A DNA stretch of 64,000 bases from Streptomyces solicavernae (GTDB lineage: Bacteria; Actinomycetota; Actinomycetes; Streptomycetales; Streptomycetaceae). Of this stretch, positions 32,171 through 41,168 are shown piece after piece. Within the stretch, counting starts at the first letter, position 1; every line of letters starts with the position of its first letter. The DNA is taken from assembly GCF_029968095.1 (NCBI RefSeq), contig NZ_JASCIR010000015.1, positions 62,001-126,000 of the forward strand. Reading direction: 5' to 3'. A program made the position numbers and the translations under genes. Under the pieces are notes generated by a model, which ran no database searches, had not been told where the DNA came from, and worked only from the letters and a program-made list of their open reading frames with translations.

Positions 32171-33763
32171 ATGAGCTCCCCCGGAGACGACCCCATACGC
32201 TCCGCGAGCCCCGACCCCGGCCCCGGTCCCAATCCCGGCCCCAATCCCGGCCCCGGCCCCAGTCCCGCGCCCGCGGCGCCGGACCCCCGGCGCTGGTGGG
32301 GGCTCGTCGTCATCGCGCTCGCCCAGCTGATGGTCATTCTCGACGCGACCATCGTGAACATCGCCCTGCCCTCCGCCCAGCGCGACCTCGGCATGTCCGA
32401 CGGGAACCGGCAGTGGGTGATCACCGCGTACACCCTCGCCTTCGGCGGGCTGCTGCTGCTCGGCGGGCGGGTCGCCGACCTCGTCGGGCGGAAGCGGACG
32501 TTCATCATCGGCCTGGTCGGCTTCGCCGCGGCCTCCGCGCTCGGCGGCGCCGCCGGCGGGTCCGGCATGCTGTTCGGCGCCCGCGCCCTGCAGGGCGTCT
32601 TCGCCGCCGTCCTCGCGCCGTCCGCGCTGTCCCTGCTGACCACGACGTTCGCCGACCCTAAGGAGCGCGGCAAGGCCTTCGGGATCTTCGGGGCGATCGC
32701 CGGCGGCGGCTCCGCGATCGGGCTGCTCGCGGGCGGCCTGCTCACCGAGTACCTGGACTGGCGCTGGTGCCTGTACGTCAACGTCCCCATCGCCCTCGTC
32801 GCCCTGCTCGGCGCCTTCGCCGTGCTGCACGACCACCGCCCCGGCCACACCGCGCGGCTCGACGTACCGGGTGTGCTGCTCGGCTGCGGCGGGCTCGTCG
32901 CGCTCGTGTACGGGTTCAGCGAGGCGCAGCCGCGGGGCTGGACCGACGCGCTGGTCCTCGGCCTGTTCGCCGGGGCGGCGGTACTGCTGGCCGGGTTCGT
33001 GTGGTGGCAGACCAGGGCGCCGAGCCCCCTCCTCCCCCTGCACGTCATCAAGGACCGCAACCGCGCCGGCTGCTTCCTCACCATGGCGCTCGCGACCATC
33101 GGACTGTTCGCGCTGTTCCTGTTCCTGACGTACTACCTGCAAGGCGTGCTGCGGTATTCGCCGGTCAAGACGGGCCTGGCGTTCCTGCCGATGACGGCCG
33201 CGATCATCACCGGCTCCACGCAGATCTCGGCCCGCCTGCTGCACCACGTGCCGCCGCGCGCCCTGATCGTCCCCGGCATGCTGCTCGCCGCGCTCGGCAT
33301 GGTGCTGCTGACCGGCCTGACCGCCGACGGCGAGTACGCCACCCACGTCCTGCCCGGCATGCTCCTCACCGGGCTCGGCATGGGCCTGACGTTCATGCCG
33401 GTGTTCGCCACCGCCACGTCGGGCGTCGCGCCGCAGGACGCCGGGGTGACGTCGGCGACCGTCAACACCTCGCAGCAGGTGGGCGGCTCCATCGGCACGG
33501 CCCTCCTCAACACCGTCGCCACCACCTCCACCACGGCGTACGTCACCGCCCACCTGCGCGACCCCGCCGAGCGCGCCCGGATCACCGCCGAAGGCGTGGT
33601 GCACGGCTACACCGTGGCCATCTGGTGGGCCGTCGGGATCATGCTGCTCGCCGGGCTGGTGGCGGGCCTGCTGGTGACATCGCGGGCACCCCGGCACCTC
33701 GTACCGCCCGGCGAGGACGCGGCGGCCGAAAATGCCGATGCCCGTACGGCGCACGGGAACTAG
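32171..33763 (+). CDS. MFS drug-efflux transporter (DHA2, 14-helix type)
   Basis: 530 residues, proton-driven multidrug exporter of the EmrB/QacA branch. After a Pro-Gly repeat N-terminus (about residues 14-32), motif A/D1 is LDATIVNIALPSAQRDLG and the loop motif is GGRVADLVGRKR; motif C-type glycines are in GAIAGGGSAIGLLAGG. Fourteen helices are predicted by eye. The ATG at 32171 has a close GGAAAG. The stop codon overlaps the -10 of the next gene. The drug substrate is unknown. Confidence 0.92.
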   Translation: MSSPGDDPIRSASPDPGPGPNPGPNPGPGPSPAPAAPDPRRWWGLVVIALAQLMVILDATIVNIALPSAQRDLGMSDGNRQWVITAYTLAFGGLLLLGGRVADLVGRKRTFIIGLVGFAAASALGGAAGGSGMLFGARALQGVFAAVLAPSALSLLTTTFADPKERGKAFGIFGAIAGGGSAIGLLAGGLLTEYLDWRWCLYVNVPIALVALLGAFAVLHDHRPGHTARLDVPGVLLGCGGLVALVYGFSEAQPRGWTDALVLGLFAGAAVLLAGFVWWQTRAPSPLLPLHVIKDRNRAGCFLTMALATIGLFALFLFLTYYLQGVLRYSPVKTGLAFLPMTAAIITGSTQISARLLHHVPPRALIVPGMLLAALGMVLLTGLTADGEYATHVLPGMLLTGLGMGLTFMPVFATATSGVAPQDAGVTSATVNTSQQVGGSIGTALLNTVATTSTTAYVTAHLRDPAERARITAEGVVHGYTVAIWWAVGIMLLAGLVAGLLVTSRAPRHLVPPGEDAAAENADARTAHGN

Positions 33764-33766
33764 TGT
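33761..33766 (+). promoter_or_regulatory. Leaderless -10 box overlapping the MFS stop codon
   Basis: TAGTGT begins with the TAG stop of the MFS gene and lies seven bases before the ATG of the Eis-type gene, which has no ribosome-binding site. Confidence 0.6.
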
Positions 33767-33773
33767 CCGGAAT

Positions 33774-35012
33774 ATGGCTAGCCGTTCCATCCCCTGCACC
33801 CCCGTCCTGAAGTTCCGGGAACTTCCGGAGAGCGAGCTCGACCGCGCCCTGGACCTCGCCTACCTCGCGTTCCACGAGAAACCCGGGGCCGAGCTGCGCG
33901 CCCACCACAGGGAGCTCCTTCGCGGCTGCGTCCGCGTCGGCGCGTACGACGGGGACGCGCTGGTCGCCACCGTCTCCGCGTTCCCCTTCACGCTGTCCGT
34001 GCCGGGCGGCGAGCTCCCCTGCCCCGGCGTGACGTTCGCCTGCGTCGCGCCCACTCACCGCAGGCGCGGCGCCCTGACCGGGATGCTCGCCGAACTGTTC
34101 GCGCGCTGCGCCGCCCAGGACTGGCCGATCGCCGCGCTCTGGGCGTCGGAGGCGGTGATCTACGGCCGTTTCGGCTTCGGCGAGGGCACCCGCGGGTTCA
34201 CCGTGGAGATCGACTCCACGCGCCCGCTGGCCCTGCGCATCGCCCCCGACGACCGCCCGCTGCGCCTGCTCTCCCCCGCCGACGCCCCCGCCCAGCTCGC
34301 CGCCCTCTACGACCGCACCCGCGCCGACCGCCCAGGCCGGATCGCCCGCACGCGCGCGTGGTGGACGGACGAGTGGATGAACCAGAAGGACGAGGAGGAC
34401 TCGGCGTACTCGCCCCCGCGCGTCGTCGCCCTCGGCGAACCGCTCGCCGGGTACGCGATCTACCGCACGAAGCGGGACCACGACGCCCCCGGCCTCGTCC
34501 GCGTCGACGACCTGGAGGCCGAGTCCCCTGCGGTCGCCGCCGCGCTCTGGCAGTACGTGACCTCCATCGACCTCACGGCCAAGGTCCGCGCGTGGGGCCG
34601 CCCGGTGGACGACCCGCTGCTCCTCTTCGCCGCCGACCGCGACCAGGTCCGCGTCACCGCCGGGTTCCCGGCCCTGTGGCTCCGCCTCCTCGACGTCCGC
34701 ACGGCGCTGCTCCGCCGGTCGTACGCGGCCCCGGTCGACGTCGTCCTGGACGTCCACGACGCCCACCTTCCCGCCAACTCGGGCCCGCACCACCTCACTT
34801 CGGGCCCGGCCGGCACGTCGTACGAGCCGACGCACGACCCGGCGGACATCTCTCTCGCGGTACGGGACCTGGCGGCCTGCTACCTCGGCGGGACGACCCC
34901 GACGGCTCTGGTCCGGGCGGGCCTGGCGACAGAGCATGCGCCGGGGGCGGCGGCGGCCCTGGAGGCGGCCCTGCGGACGGAGTGGTCACCGCACACGGTG
35001 GACGGGTTCTGA
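33774..35012 (+). CDS. eis: Eis-type GNAT N-acetyltransferase
   Basis: 412 residues with the Eis layout: an N-terminal GNAT domain (VTFACVAPTHRRRGALTGML), a second GNAT-like domain, and a SCP2-like C-terminal domain. It ends at a C-terminal Phe (VDGF), whose carboxylate is catalytic in mycobacterial Eis. Eis enzymes acetylate aminoglycosides and other amines at multiple positions. It directly follows an MFS exporter, so both may serve drug tolerance. The ATG at 33774 is probably leaderless. Substrate and resistance phenotype are unproven. Confidence 0.9.
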   Translation: MASRSIPCTPVLKFRELPESELDRALDLAYLAFHEKPGAELRAHHRELLRGCVRVGAYDGDALVATVSAFPFTLSVPGGELPCPGVTFACVAPTHRRRGALTGMLAELFARCAAQDWPIAALWASEAVIYGRFGFGEGTRGFTVEIDSTRPLALRIAPDDRPLRLLSPADAPAQLAALYDRTRADRPGRIARTRAWWTDEWMNQKDEEDSAYSPPRVVALGEPLAGYAIYRTKRDHDAPGLVRVDDLEAESPAVAAALWQYVTSIDLTAKVRAWGRPVDDPLLLFAADRDQVRVTAGFPALWLRLLDVRTALLRRSYAAPVDVVLDVHDAHLPANSGPHHLTSGPAGTSYEPTHDPADISLAVRDLAACYLGGTTPTALVRAGLATEHAPGAAAALEAALRTEWSPHTVDGF

Positions 35013-35021
35013 GCGGAGACC

Positions 35022-35777
35022 TCACGCGCCACTTGAGCCGTCCAGTCCCATGAGGACCGAGTACGCGGACTCGGCGCGGCGAGCCGGGGCGGCGTCGGGC
35101 CGTGCATGGTCGAGGAAACTCCGGGTTCCGCCGTGGTGGAGAACCCGGCCGCCGTCCATGAGGGTGACCGTCTCGGCCTCGTCGGCCAGATCGGAGATGT
35201 CGTGGGTCGACATCAGCACCGGGGTCTTCGCCGTGACCTGCCGCAGCACGTCACGGAAGACGGTGCGCTGGTGCGGGTCGAGCCCCGCGGTCGGCTCGTC
35301 CAGCAGGATGACGCGCGCCTCGTGGGCCAGGGCGCAGGCGATACCGACACGGCGAAGCTGCCCGCCGGAGAGCCTGGCCGTCTTGTCCCCCTGCTGCTCG
35401 CCGAGGCCGACCTGCTCAAGGGCCGTTCCGGCGCGCTCCCAGGCGTCGGAGCGGTTCTCCCCCTTCAGCCACGCCACGTAGGCCACGTACTCACGGGCCG
35501 TCAACTGCCGTGAGCTCGGCACCTTTTGCGGCAGCCAGGCCACATGCCGACGGTATTCGCGCCTGGTGGAGGCGAGGCTCGAACCGCTGAGCAGCACCTT
35601 TCCCGCCGTCGGCGCGACCGTCCCGGCGAGGAGGGCCATCGTGGTGGACTTTCCCGCCCCGTTGGGGCCGAGCAGGATCGTCAGCCCTTGGCCGGGAACC
35701 TCGTAGGACAAGCGGGACAGGACGGGGCGGCTCCAGCGGCGGTACCTGAAGGTGACACGGTCGAGCAGCAGGGTCAT
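35022..35777 (-). CDS. ABC system 2: ATP-binding subunit
   Basis: 251 residues with a complete ATPase: Walker A LLGPNGAGKST (about 35-45), signature ARLSGGQLRRVGIA, Walker B VILLDEPTAGLD and the switch His in MSTHDISD. It energises the two membrane subunits encoded just upstream. ATG 35777 overlaps the stop of the membrane-subunit gene (ATGA). Because it is intact and closely similar to the broken ATPase of system 1, it might serve both. Confidence 0.92.
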   Translation of the reverse strand: MTLLLDRVTFRYRRWSRPVLSRLSYEVPGQGLTILLGPNGAGKSTTMALLAGTVAPTAGKVLLSGSSLASTRREYRRHVAWLPQKVPSSRQLTAREYVAYVAWLKGENRSDAWERAGTALEQVGLGEQQGDKTARLSGGQLRRVGIACALAHEARVILLDEPTAGLDPHQRTVFRDVLRQVTAKTPVLMSTHDISDLADEAETVTLMDGGRVLHHGGTRSFLDHARPDAAPARRAESAYSVLMGLDGSSGA

Positions 35778-36442
35778 CGGACGGTCCTTGATGCGAAACA
35801 TGCGGAACGTGCGGAACGCAGGAAACGTAGGAAACGTAGGAAACGTAGGAAGCATGCGGAACGTGCGGAACATGCGGAACAGATGAGGGAAAGAACCCCG
35901 GCCAGGAAGACGGCGGCCGCACCCGCAGCGGCAGGCACGACACCGGGTTCCTCGGTGACGATCACCCAGGGATACGGATCATTGCGCGCCCGCCCGCCGA
36001 GGAACATGGCCTGCGCCATCCAGAAAGCGGGGAGCAGTGTCGCGCGGTGCCCGAGCAACGGCCAGGCGCCCAGGGCGAATCCGCAGAACAGCAGGTTGTT
36101 CCGCGCGGCCGTCCACAATTCGTCCGGCCCGAACAGCGCCATCGTCGCCGCCACCCCTGTGGCCAGCAGCGCGAATCCGGTCACGAGCACGACATCCCGC
36201 GCGTCAAGGCGCCGGACCGCGGACCGTTCCACCGAAGGCATGCGCCGCTCAAGGCAGACGACGAGGGCGATGCTGGGGATGAGGCAGAGGAAATTGCTGA
36301 GCTGTGTCGCCATCGAGTAGTCCCCGAGAAACGCGGGGAAAACGAGGACCACATGCAGAGTGAGTACGACGCTCAGCGCGAAGGCGAGCAAGGCCCCCGG
36401 CAGCAGTCCGAGAGCGCCCCGCTGACGCAACCACCAGATCAC
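35774..36442 (-). CDS. ABC system 2: small integral membrane subunit
   Basis: 222 residues with about six hydrophobic helices, paralogous to the protein at 29463-30050 (CLERRMPSVERSAV corresponds to CMDRRLPEPERTAV). The last 35 residues are an odd Cys/Phe/Leu/Arg-rich repeat (FLRFLRFLR) encoded by a 9-bp tandem array, which looks like a repeat expansion at the 3' end. The GTG at 36442 follows AGGTGAG. It overlaps the ATPase start by four bases. Confidence 0.78.
   Translation of the reverse strand: MIWWLRQRGALGLLPGALLAFALSVVLTLHVVLVFPAFLGDYSMATQLSNFLCLIPSIALVVCLERRMPSVERSAVRRLDARDVVLVTGFALLATGVAATMALFGPDELWTAARNNLLFCGFALGAWPLLGHRATLLPAFWMAQAMFLGGRARNDPYPWVIVTEEPGVVPAAAGAAAVFLAGVLSLICSACSARSACFLRFLRFLRFLRSARSACFASRTVR
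35803..35885. repeat. 9-bp tandem array inside the 3' end of a membrane-subunit gene
   Basis: Four near-identical gtaggaaac units are flanked by gcggaac(gt/at) units. In the coding frame they give Phe-Leu-Arg repeats. Confidence 0.93.
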
Positions 36443-36448
36443 CGTCGC

Positions 36449-37741
36449 TCACCTGCCCGGTGCCCGGCAGGCCTGCCGAAGCCGCTCGGAATACCAGGCG
36501 CGCTGCTCGCCCGGGGAGAGTTCGTCCACTCTCCCCATCTCGGCAAGAAGCTCCCGCTTCGTCTGCCCCTGGCTGAAACCGTCGGTCTCACGGGAAAGCC
36601 AGGCGACATAGTCCTTCTCCACTCCGATCGTGCGGGCGACCCAGAGGGTGTTGTAGTGCAGCGTGTTCCAGTCCGGTTCCGCGCAAGGCGTTCCGACCAC
36701 GGAAATGGCGACGTCCTCGCGCAGCACCGTGTCCGCATTCCCGGGGATCAGGCCGAGCGTCCATTGTTCTTTTCCGGCGCCGGTCGATCGGACGTCACCG
36801 TCAGCCACCCTGCGATCGGTGATACGGCCGGGAATCCGGGCAATGAGCCCCTTGTCCTCCAACTTCCCGGTCATTTCGGCGAGTTTTCGCTGAATCTCCT
36901 GGAGGTGCTCGGAGGCCGCCTCCGGCAGACAGACTTCCGGCGCCTGGCCCGCACACGTGACCGGCGCCAGCCCCTTGCCGGCCGGCGGCCTCGAAGACCA
37001 GTCCTGGGCGATCCCGTACGCCCCGACCAGCCCACCCACCGCGAGCACGAGAGCCGCGGAGACCGCGCGGATCCGGTCGCGCAGCGGAGCCGCCAGTACG
37101 ACGCACGCCAGGGCCAGGCACACCGTCGGCAGGACCACGGCCAGGGTCATGGCCGGCGAATACGTCTCGCCGAATCCCACCCCGTTGATGGACCCGCTGA
37201 CATGGTGCGCCCAGTAATGGTCCGTCCCCAACGGGAAGCTGATGCCGATGAAGACGACGACGGCCAGAGCGGGCGCGGCGTAGAGCGCATGGAACCGGTA
37301 CCCGACGACGAACCCGATCACCGCATGCGCGGTGAGCAGGACGAGGACGATCCCCATCGTCTGCAGCACGTACCGGTCGGGAGCGGCCCCCACCACCCAC
37401 AGCCCACCCGCCGCGACCCCCGCGACCAGCAGCGACAGGGCCAGCACGGAGACGGCGATCGGCTGGACCGCGACCCGCCACGTGGCCCGCGCGGCCCCCA
37501 AGTCCCAGACGCCGAGCGCCCGAAGCCGCGTCGCCTCGACCGCGGTCAGCCCGGCCGCGGCCGCGGCGGCCATCGGGACCGGGGCGTGAACCGCGTACGT
37601 CACGGCCTGCGCCGGCCAGGGCACGGGGATGAGCTGGTCGAGGTGCCGGGTGGTCGTGAGAAATACGTACGTGAAGAAGAGGCCCACCACGGGGAAGGCC
37701 AGCACCGCGGAATGCGTGCGAAGGGCAGTGGAGATGCGCAT
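36449..37741 (-). CDS. ABC system 2: large membrane subunit with extracytoplasmic domain
   Basis: 430 residues. About seven helices occupy residues 10-260; a soluble domain with Cys pairs follows (APVTCAGQAPEVCLPE, CAEPDWNTLHYN). It is paralogous to the protein at 30047-31303. First gene of the system 2 operon (membrane, small membrane, ATPase), whereas in system 1 the ATPase comes first. The ATG at 37741 starts MRISTALRTHSAVLAFP. Confidence 0.82.
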   Translation of the reverse strand: MRISTALRTHSAVLAFPVVGLFFTYVFLTTTRHLDQLIPVPWPAQAVTYAVHAPVPMAAAAAAGLTAVEATRLRALGVWDLGAARATWRVAVQPIAVSVLALSLLVAGVAAGGLWVVGAAPDRYVLQTMGIVLVLLTAHAVIGFVVGYRFHALYAAPALAVVVFIGISFPLGTDHYWAHHVSGSINGVGFGETYSPAMTLAVVLPTVCLALACVVLAAPLRDRIRAVSAALVLAVGGLVGAYGIAQDWSSRPPAGKGLAPVTCAGQAPEVCLPEAASEHLQEIQRKLAEMTGKLEDKGLIARIPGRITDRRVADGDVRSTGAGKEQWTLGLIPGNADTVLREDVAISVVGTPCAEPDWNTLHYNTLWVARTIGVEKDYVAWLSRETDGFSQGQTKRELLAEMGRVDELSPGEQRAWYSERLRQACRAPGR

Positions 37742-37841
37742 GACGCCTCGTATGGGGAAGTAATCCGGGCCGCCGCACCTTCAGCGCGACGGCCCATCGG
37801 ATCAGTCAGCCTCAGTCAGCCTTGGTCTCTGCCGGGCCCGC

Positions 37842-38312
37842 TCAGGTCCCCAGCTCCACCAGCGCCTCATCCGTGAGCCGATACACCGGCCACTCCGACT
37901 GCGCCCGCGCGCCCAGGGACTCGTAGAACTTGATGCTCGGCTCGTTCCAGTCCAGGACCGCCCACTCCAGGCGCTGGTAGCCGCGAGCCGCGCAGATGCG
38001 GGCCAGTTCGGCCATCAGGGCCTTGCCGTGGCCGGCGCCGCGGGCCTCGGGGCGTACGTACAGGTCTTCCATGTAGATGCCGTGGACGCCGCGCCACGTG
38101 GAGAAGGTCAGGAACCACAGGGTGTAGCCCACGACGCGGCCCGACTCGTCCTCCGCGATGTGCGCGTACGCCGCCGGGCGTTCGCCGAAGAGGGCCGTGT
38201 GGAGGTGGGCCTCCGTGGCACGGACCTCGTGCAGGGCCTTCTCGTACTCGGCGAGCTCGCGGATCATCGCCAGGATCGCGGGGACGTCTTCGGGGGTCGC
38301 TGTGCGGATCAT
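37842..38312 (-). CDS. GNAT N-acetyltransferase (diamine acetyltransferase-like)
   Basis: 156 residues. It starts MIRTATPEDVPAILAMIREL; acetyl-CoA loop RPEARGAGHGKALMAELARI; then LEWAVLDWNEPSIKFYESLG, the pattern of spermidine/spermine acetyltransferase-like enzymes. The GIYMEDLYV segment also fits. TAACCT lies six bases before the ATG, so it may be leaderless. It is divergent from an FAD oxidoreductase of the amine/amino-acid oxidase type, so a shared polyamine role is possible but unproven. Confidence 0.92.
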   Translation of the reverse strand: MIRTATPEDVPAILAMIRELAEYEKALHEVRATEAHLHTALFGERPAAYAHIAEDESGRVVGYTLWFLTFSTWRGVHGIYMEDLYVRPEARGAGHGKALMAELARICAARGYQRLEWAVLDWNEPSIKFYESLGARAQSEWPVYRLTDEALVELGT

Positions 38313-38394
38313 GCGGGCAGGTTAACCGGGCGGTGGTCGGCCGTCAGAGGCGCTTCTCGCGTACGAGATCGGCGATCGCGAGCCGGACCGGGTC

Positions 38395-38456
38395 CAGCTC
38401 GTCCTCCATGTCCTCCACGTCCTCCACGTTCTCGACCTTCTCGACGTTCCTAGGAA
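38395..38456. repeat. 9-bp tandem repeats upstream of the FAD oxidoreductase
   Basis: Degenerate gtcctccac/gttctcgac units occur about six times in the divergent intergenic region. Confidence 0.8.
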
Positions 38457-38491
38457 GCCACCCCCTTGACACGTCGGGTACGTTCCCGCCC

Positions 38492-39913
38492 ATGAACGCG
38501 CCCGCGCCCCGCACCCCCGAAGGCCACACCCTCAACGGCCACGTCTCCCACTGGTTCCACGACCACGGCCTGCCCGCGCCCCGCGAACCCCTCACCGGGG
38601 ACGCCACGGCCGACGTGTGCATCGTGGGCGGCGGCTACACCGGGCTCTGGACCGCGTACTACCTCAAGAAGGCCGCGCCGTTCCTGCGGATCACCGTCCT
38701 GGAGCAGAAGTTCTGCGGCTACGGCGCCTCCGGGCGCAACGGCGGCTGGCTCTACAACGGCATCGCGGGCCGCGACAGGTACGCGAAGCTGCACGGCCGG
38801 GATGCCGCCGTACGGCTCCAGGAGGCCATGAACGACACCGTCGCGGAGGTTGTCCGGGTTGCCGAGGAGGAGTCCATCGACGCGGACGTGCACCGCGGCG
38901 GCGTCCTCGAAGTCGCCTACACGCCCGCCCAGTTGACCCGGCTGCGCGCCTTCCACGAGGACGAGGTGGCGTACGGCGACCGCGACCGCACGCTGCTCGG
39001 CGCCCGCGAGACCGCCGAGCGGATACGGGTCTCCGGCGCCGTCGGCTCCACCTGGACGCCGCACGGGGCGCGCCTGCACCCGGCGAAGCTGGTCACCGGG
39101 CTCGCGGCGGCCGTCGACGCGCTCGGCGTGAGCATCCACGAGTCGACGCCCGTCACCGAGATCAAGCCCAAGCACGCGATCACCCCGTACGGCACGGTCC
39201 GTGCCCCGTACGTGCTGCGCTGCACCGAGGGGTTCACGGCCGCGCTGAAGGGGCTGCGGCGCGAGTGGCTGCCGATGAACTCCTCGATGATCGTGACCGA
39301 GCCGATCCCCGCCGAGCTGTGGGACACCATCGGCTGGGAGGGCCGCGAAACCCTGGGCGACATGGCGCACGCCTACATGTACGCGCAGCGCACCGCGGAC
39401 GACCGGATCGCGCTCGGCGGCCGCGGCGTCCCGTACCGCTACGGGTCGCGTACGGACAACGACGGCCGTACGCAGGCGGCGACCGTGGACGCGCTGCGGT
39501 CGCTCCTGGTCCGGTTCTTTCCGGCGTTGGCCCGTACCCGGATCGACCACGCCTGGTCCGGCGTCCTCGGCGTCCCGCGCGACTGGTGCGCCACGGTCAC
39601 CCTGGACCGGTCGACAGGGCTCGGCTGGGCGGGCGGGTACGTGGGGTCGGGCGTCGCCACGGCGAACCTCGCGGGGCGTACGCTGCGGGATCTGGTGCGA
39701 CAGGACTCGGGGCAGGGCGGGGCGACCGAGCTCACCTCGCTGCCGTGGGCCGGGCACAAGGTCCGCAAGTGGGAGCCGGAGCCGTTGCGGTGGCTGGGCG
39801 TGCAGTCCCTGTACGCGGCGTACCGCACGGCGGACCGGCGGGAGTCCACGTTGCACTGCCCGTCGACGGACCGGGTGGCGGGCTGGGCGGACCGGATCTC
39901 GGGCCGGGGCTGA
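38492..39913 (+). CDS. FAD-dependent amine/amino-acid oxidoreductase (DAO family)
   Basis: 473 residues. The dinucleotide-binding loop VCIVGGGYTGLWTAYYLKKA is near residue 45, with KFCGYGASGRNGGWLYNGI after it. The C-terminal FAD contact is DWCATVTLDRSTGLGWAGGY followed by VGSGVATANLAGRTL. It resembles PuuB-type gamma-glutamylputrescine oxidases and related amine oxidases. TACGTT lies seven bases before the ATG (leaderless). The substrate is not determined. Confidence 0.9.
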   Translation: MNAPAPRTPEGHTLNGHVSHWFHDHGLPAPREPLTGDATADVCIVGGGYTGLWTAYYLKKAAPFLRITVLEQKFCGYGASGRNGGWLYNGIAGRDRYAKLHGRDAAVRLQEAMNDTVAEVVRVAEEESIDADVHRGGVLEVAYTPAQLTRLRAFHEDEVAYGDRDRTLLGARETAERIRVSGAVGSTWTPHGARLHPAKLVTGLAAAVDALGVSIHESTPVTEIKPKHAITPYGTVRAPYVLRCTEGFTAALKGLRREWLPMNSSMIVTEPIPAELWDTIGWEGRETLGDMAHAYMYAQRTADDRIALGGRGVPYRYGSRTDNDGRTQAATVDALRSLLVRFFPALARTRIDHAWSGVLGVPRDWCATVTLDRSTGLGWAGGYVGSGVATANLAGRTLRDLVRQDSGQGGATELTSLPWAGHKVRKWEPEPLRWLGVQSLYAAYRTADRRESTLHCPSTDRVAGWADRISGRG

Positions 39914-39944
39914 CTTTTTCGCTGACCGCCCGTTCTCGAACTGG

Positions 39945-40015
39945 GGGCCGGTCCCCCGACCCCCGCTCCTCAAACGCCGGAGGGGCTGTTTTGCAGGAGC
40001 GCGGGACTGTGAACA
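39945..40015. repeat. Common Streptomyces intergenic repeat after the oxidoreductase
   Basis: The sequence gctcctcaaacgccggaggg with flanking gggggccggtccccc is recalled as a frequent post-gene element in Streptomyces. It can fold and may terminate transcription. Confidence 0.5.
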
Positions 40016-40165
40016 TTTGCCGCTCTCGCGTAGTGCCCGGCTGAACCTGCTGGGGGCGATCAATACGGGTTGAGGCGAGGGATGTTGGGACACACTCACC
40101 GCATGGACATGGGCCGAGCTCGCCCCAAGGATCAGGGCCGCGAATCGCGCTGGGAGAAGGACGCG

Positions 40166-40348
40166 ATGACGGTCGAGATCGCCTTCGCGCTCGTCGGTGG
40201 GGGCGTCCTCGCTCTCCTGGTGTTCGCGGGGACGGCGGCCCTGACCGACATGAACGAGGTCGGCGTGGTCCTGGGTGCCGTTGCGGGGGTGTGGCGCGTG
40301 GTGTGCGTACTGCGCAGGTTCGATCGGGGGAAGGGGCTTGGGCGGTGA
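40166..40348 (+). CDS. Small single-helix membrane protein
   Basis: 60 residues: MTVEIAFALVGGGVLALLVF forms one membrane helix, then a short basic tail (RVVCVLRRFDRGKGLG). The ATG at 40166 has AGAAGGA five bases upstream and is preferred over an upstream in-frame start at 40070. No known family. Confidence 0.6.
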   Translation: MTVEIAFALVGGGVLALLVFAGTAALTDMNEVGVVLGAVAGVWRVVCVLRRFDRGKGLGR

Positions 40349-40657
40349 GGGCTGCCGTCGGGCCGCCTCGTCCCGCTCAGTACTCAGCGCTCAGTGCCCT
40401 GCCACCCGGGGGAGGCTGGGGCGGAAGGGCGCGTCGTCCCGGACGAAACCCGCGAGGACCGGGTCGTCGACCCGAAGGCGGGTTCGACATGGGACGACAG
40501 TCTAGGAGCGTCATCGCGTGCGGCTCGAAGGGCGACGTCAACTGCCGCTTCCGGTAACGGCGTTGCCCCCGCCCCTCCAACGGTCGAATGCCGCGCCCGC
40601 CACGGTGACCTTCTGCGCGCAGTGCGAGTTGCCCGGGGAAAACGACCAGGAGCCGCC

Positions 40658-41161
40658 ATGCGCACCCTTGCCCGAGCCGCCGCCCTGCCCGCCGCCGTCA
40701 CCGTCGCGTTGCTCACCCTCGCCCCGAACGCCACCGCCACTACCGCCTCCGTCACCTCCGCCACCACCGCCCCCGCGAGCCCCGCGCTCGTGCGGGCCGC
40801 CGACCGGATCATGGCGTTGCCCGTCGAGCGGTTCGTGACCGTGGAGCACGTGGCGCCGTTCGACTGGTCGACGGACGGGTGCTCCGTCCCGGGTGAGGCG
40901 GTGCCGTACAAGAAACTGTTCACGCCCGCCTGCACCCAGCACGACTTCGGTTACCGCAACTACGGCTCGCGGGCCGGCACGCTCGCGCTCGACCCGACGC
41001 CCGCCCGCAAGGCTGCGATCGACGCGCGGTTCCTGGAGGAGATGCGCCGCATCTGCGACCGGGAACGGCCCGGGCCGATCCGGCACACCGCCTGTTACGG
41101 CGCGGCCCGTACGTACTACGACGCGGTGCGGATCGCTGGGGACCCGGCCTTCTACGCCTGA
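40658..41161 (+). CDS. Secreted prokaryotic phospholipase A2
   Basis: Hydrolyses the sn-2 ester of phospholipids outside the cell. The 167-residue precursor has a signal peptide (MRTLARAAALPAAVTVALLT, to about residue 30). The catalytic His95-Asp96 pair lies in ACTQHDFGYRNYG, and the calcium-binding segment DWSTDGCSVP precedes it, as in Streptomyces violaceoruber PLA2. Four cysteines can form two disulfides. The ATG has AGGAG six bases upstream. Confidence 0.94.
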   Translation: MRTLARAAALPAAVTVALLTLAPNATATTASVTSATTAPASPALVRAADRIMALPVERFVTVEHVAPFDWSTDGCSVPGEAVPYKKLFTPACTQHDFGYRNYGSRAGTLALDPTPARKAAIDARFLEEMRRICDRERPGPIRHTACYGAARTYYDAVRIAGDPAFYA

Positions 41162-41168
41162 CCGTCAC

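Noticed and set aside
32024..33799. A 591-codon minus-strand frame opposite the MFS transporter
   Set aside because: Composition is that of an antisense frame (Gly/Arg/Gln/Asp-rich, no hydrophobic core), whereas the plus strand gives a clear 14-helix transporter.
38344..38409. A 21-residue frame (MEDELDPVRLAIADLVREKRL region) on the minus strand
   Set aside because: An SD-like GGAGG precedes an ATG, but the upstream sequence is a repeat of the same unit and the product is too short to support without homologues.
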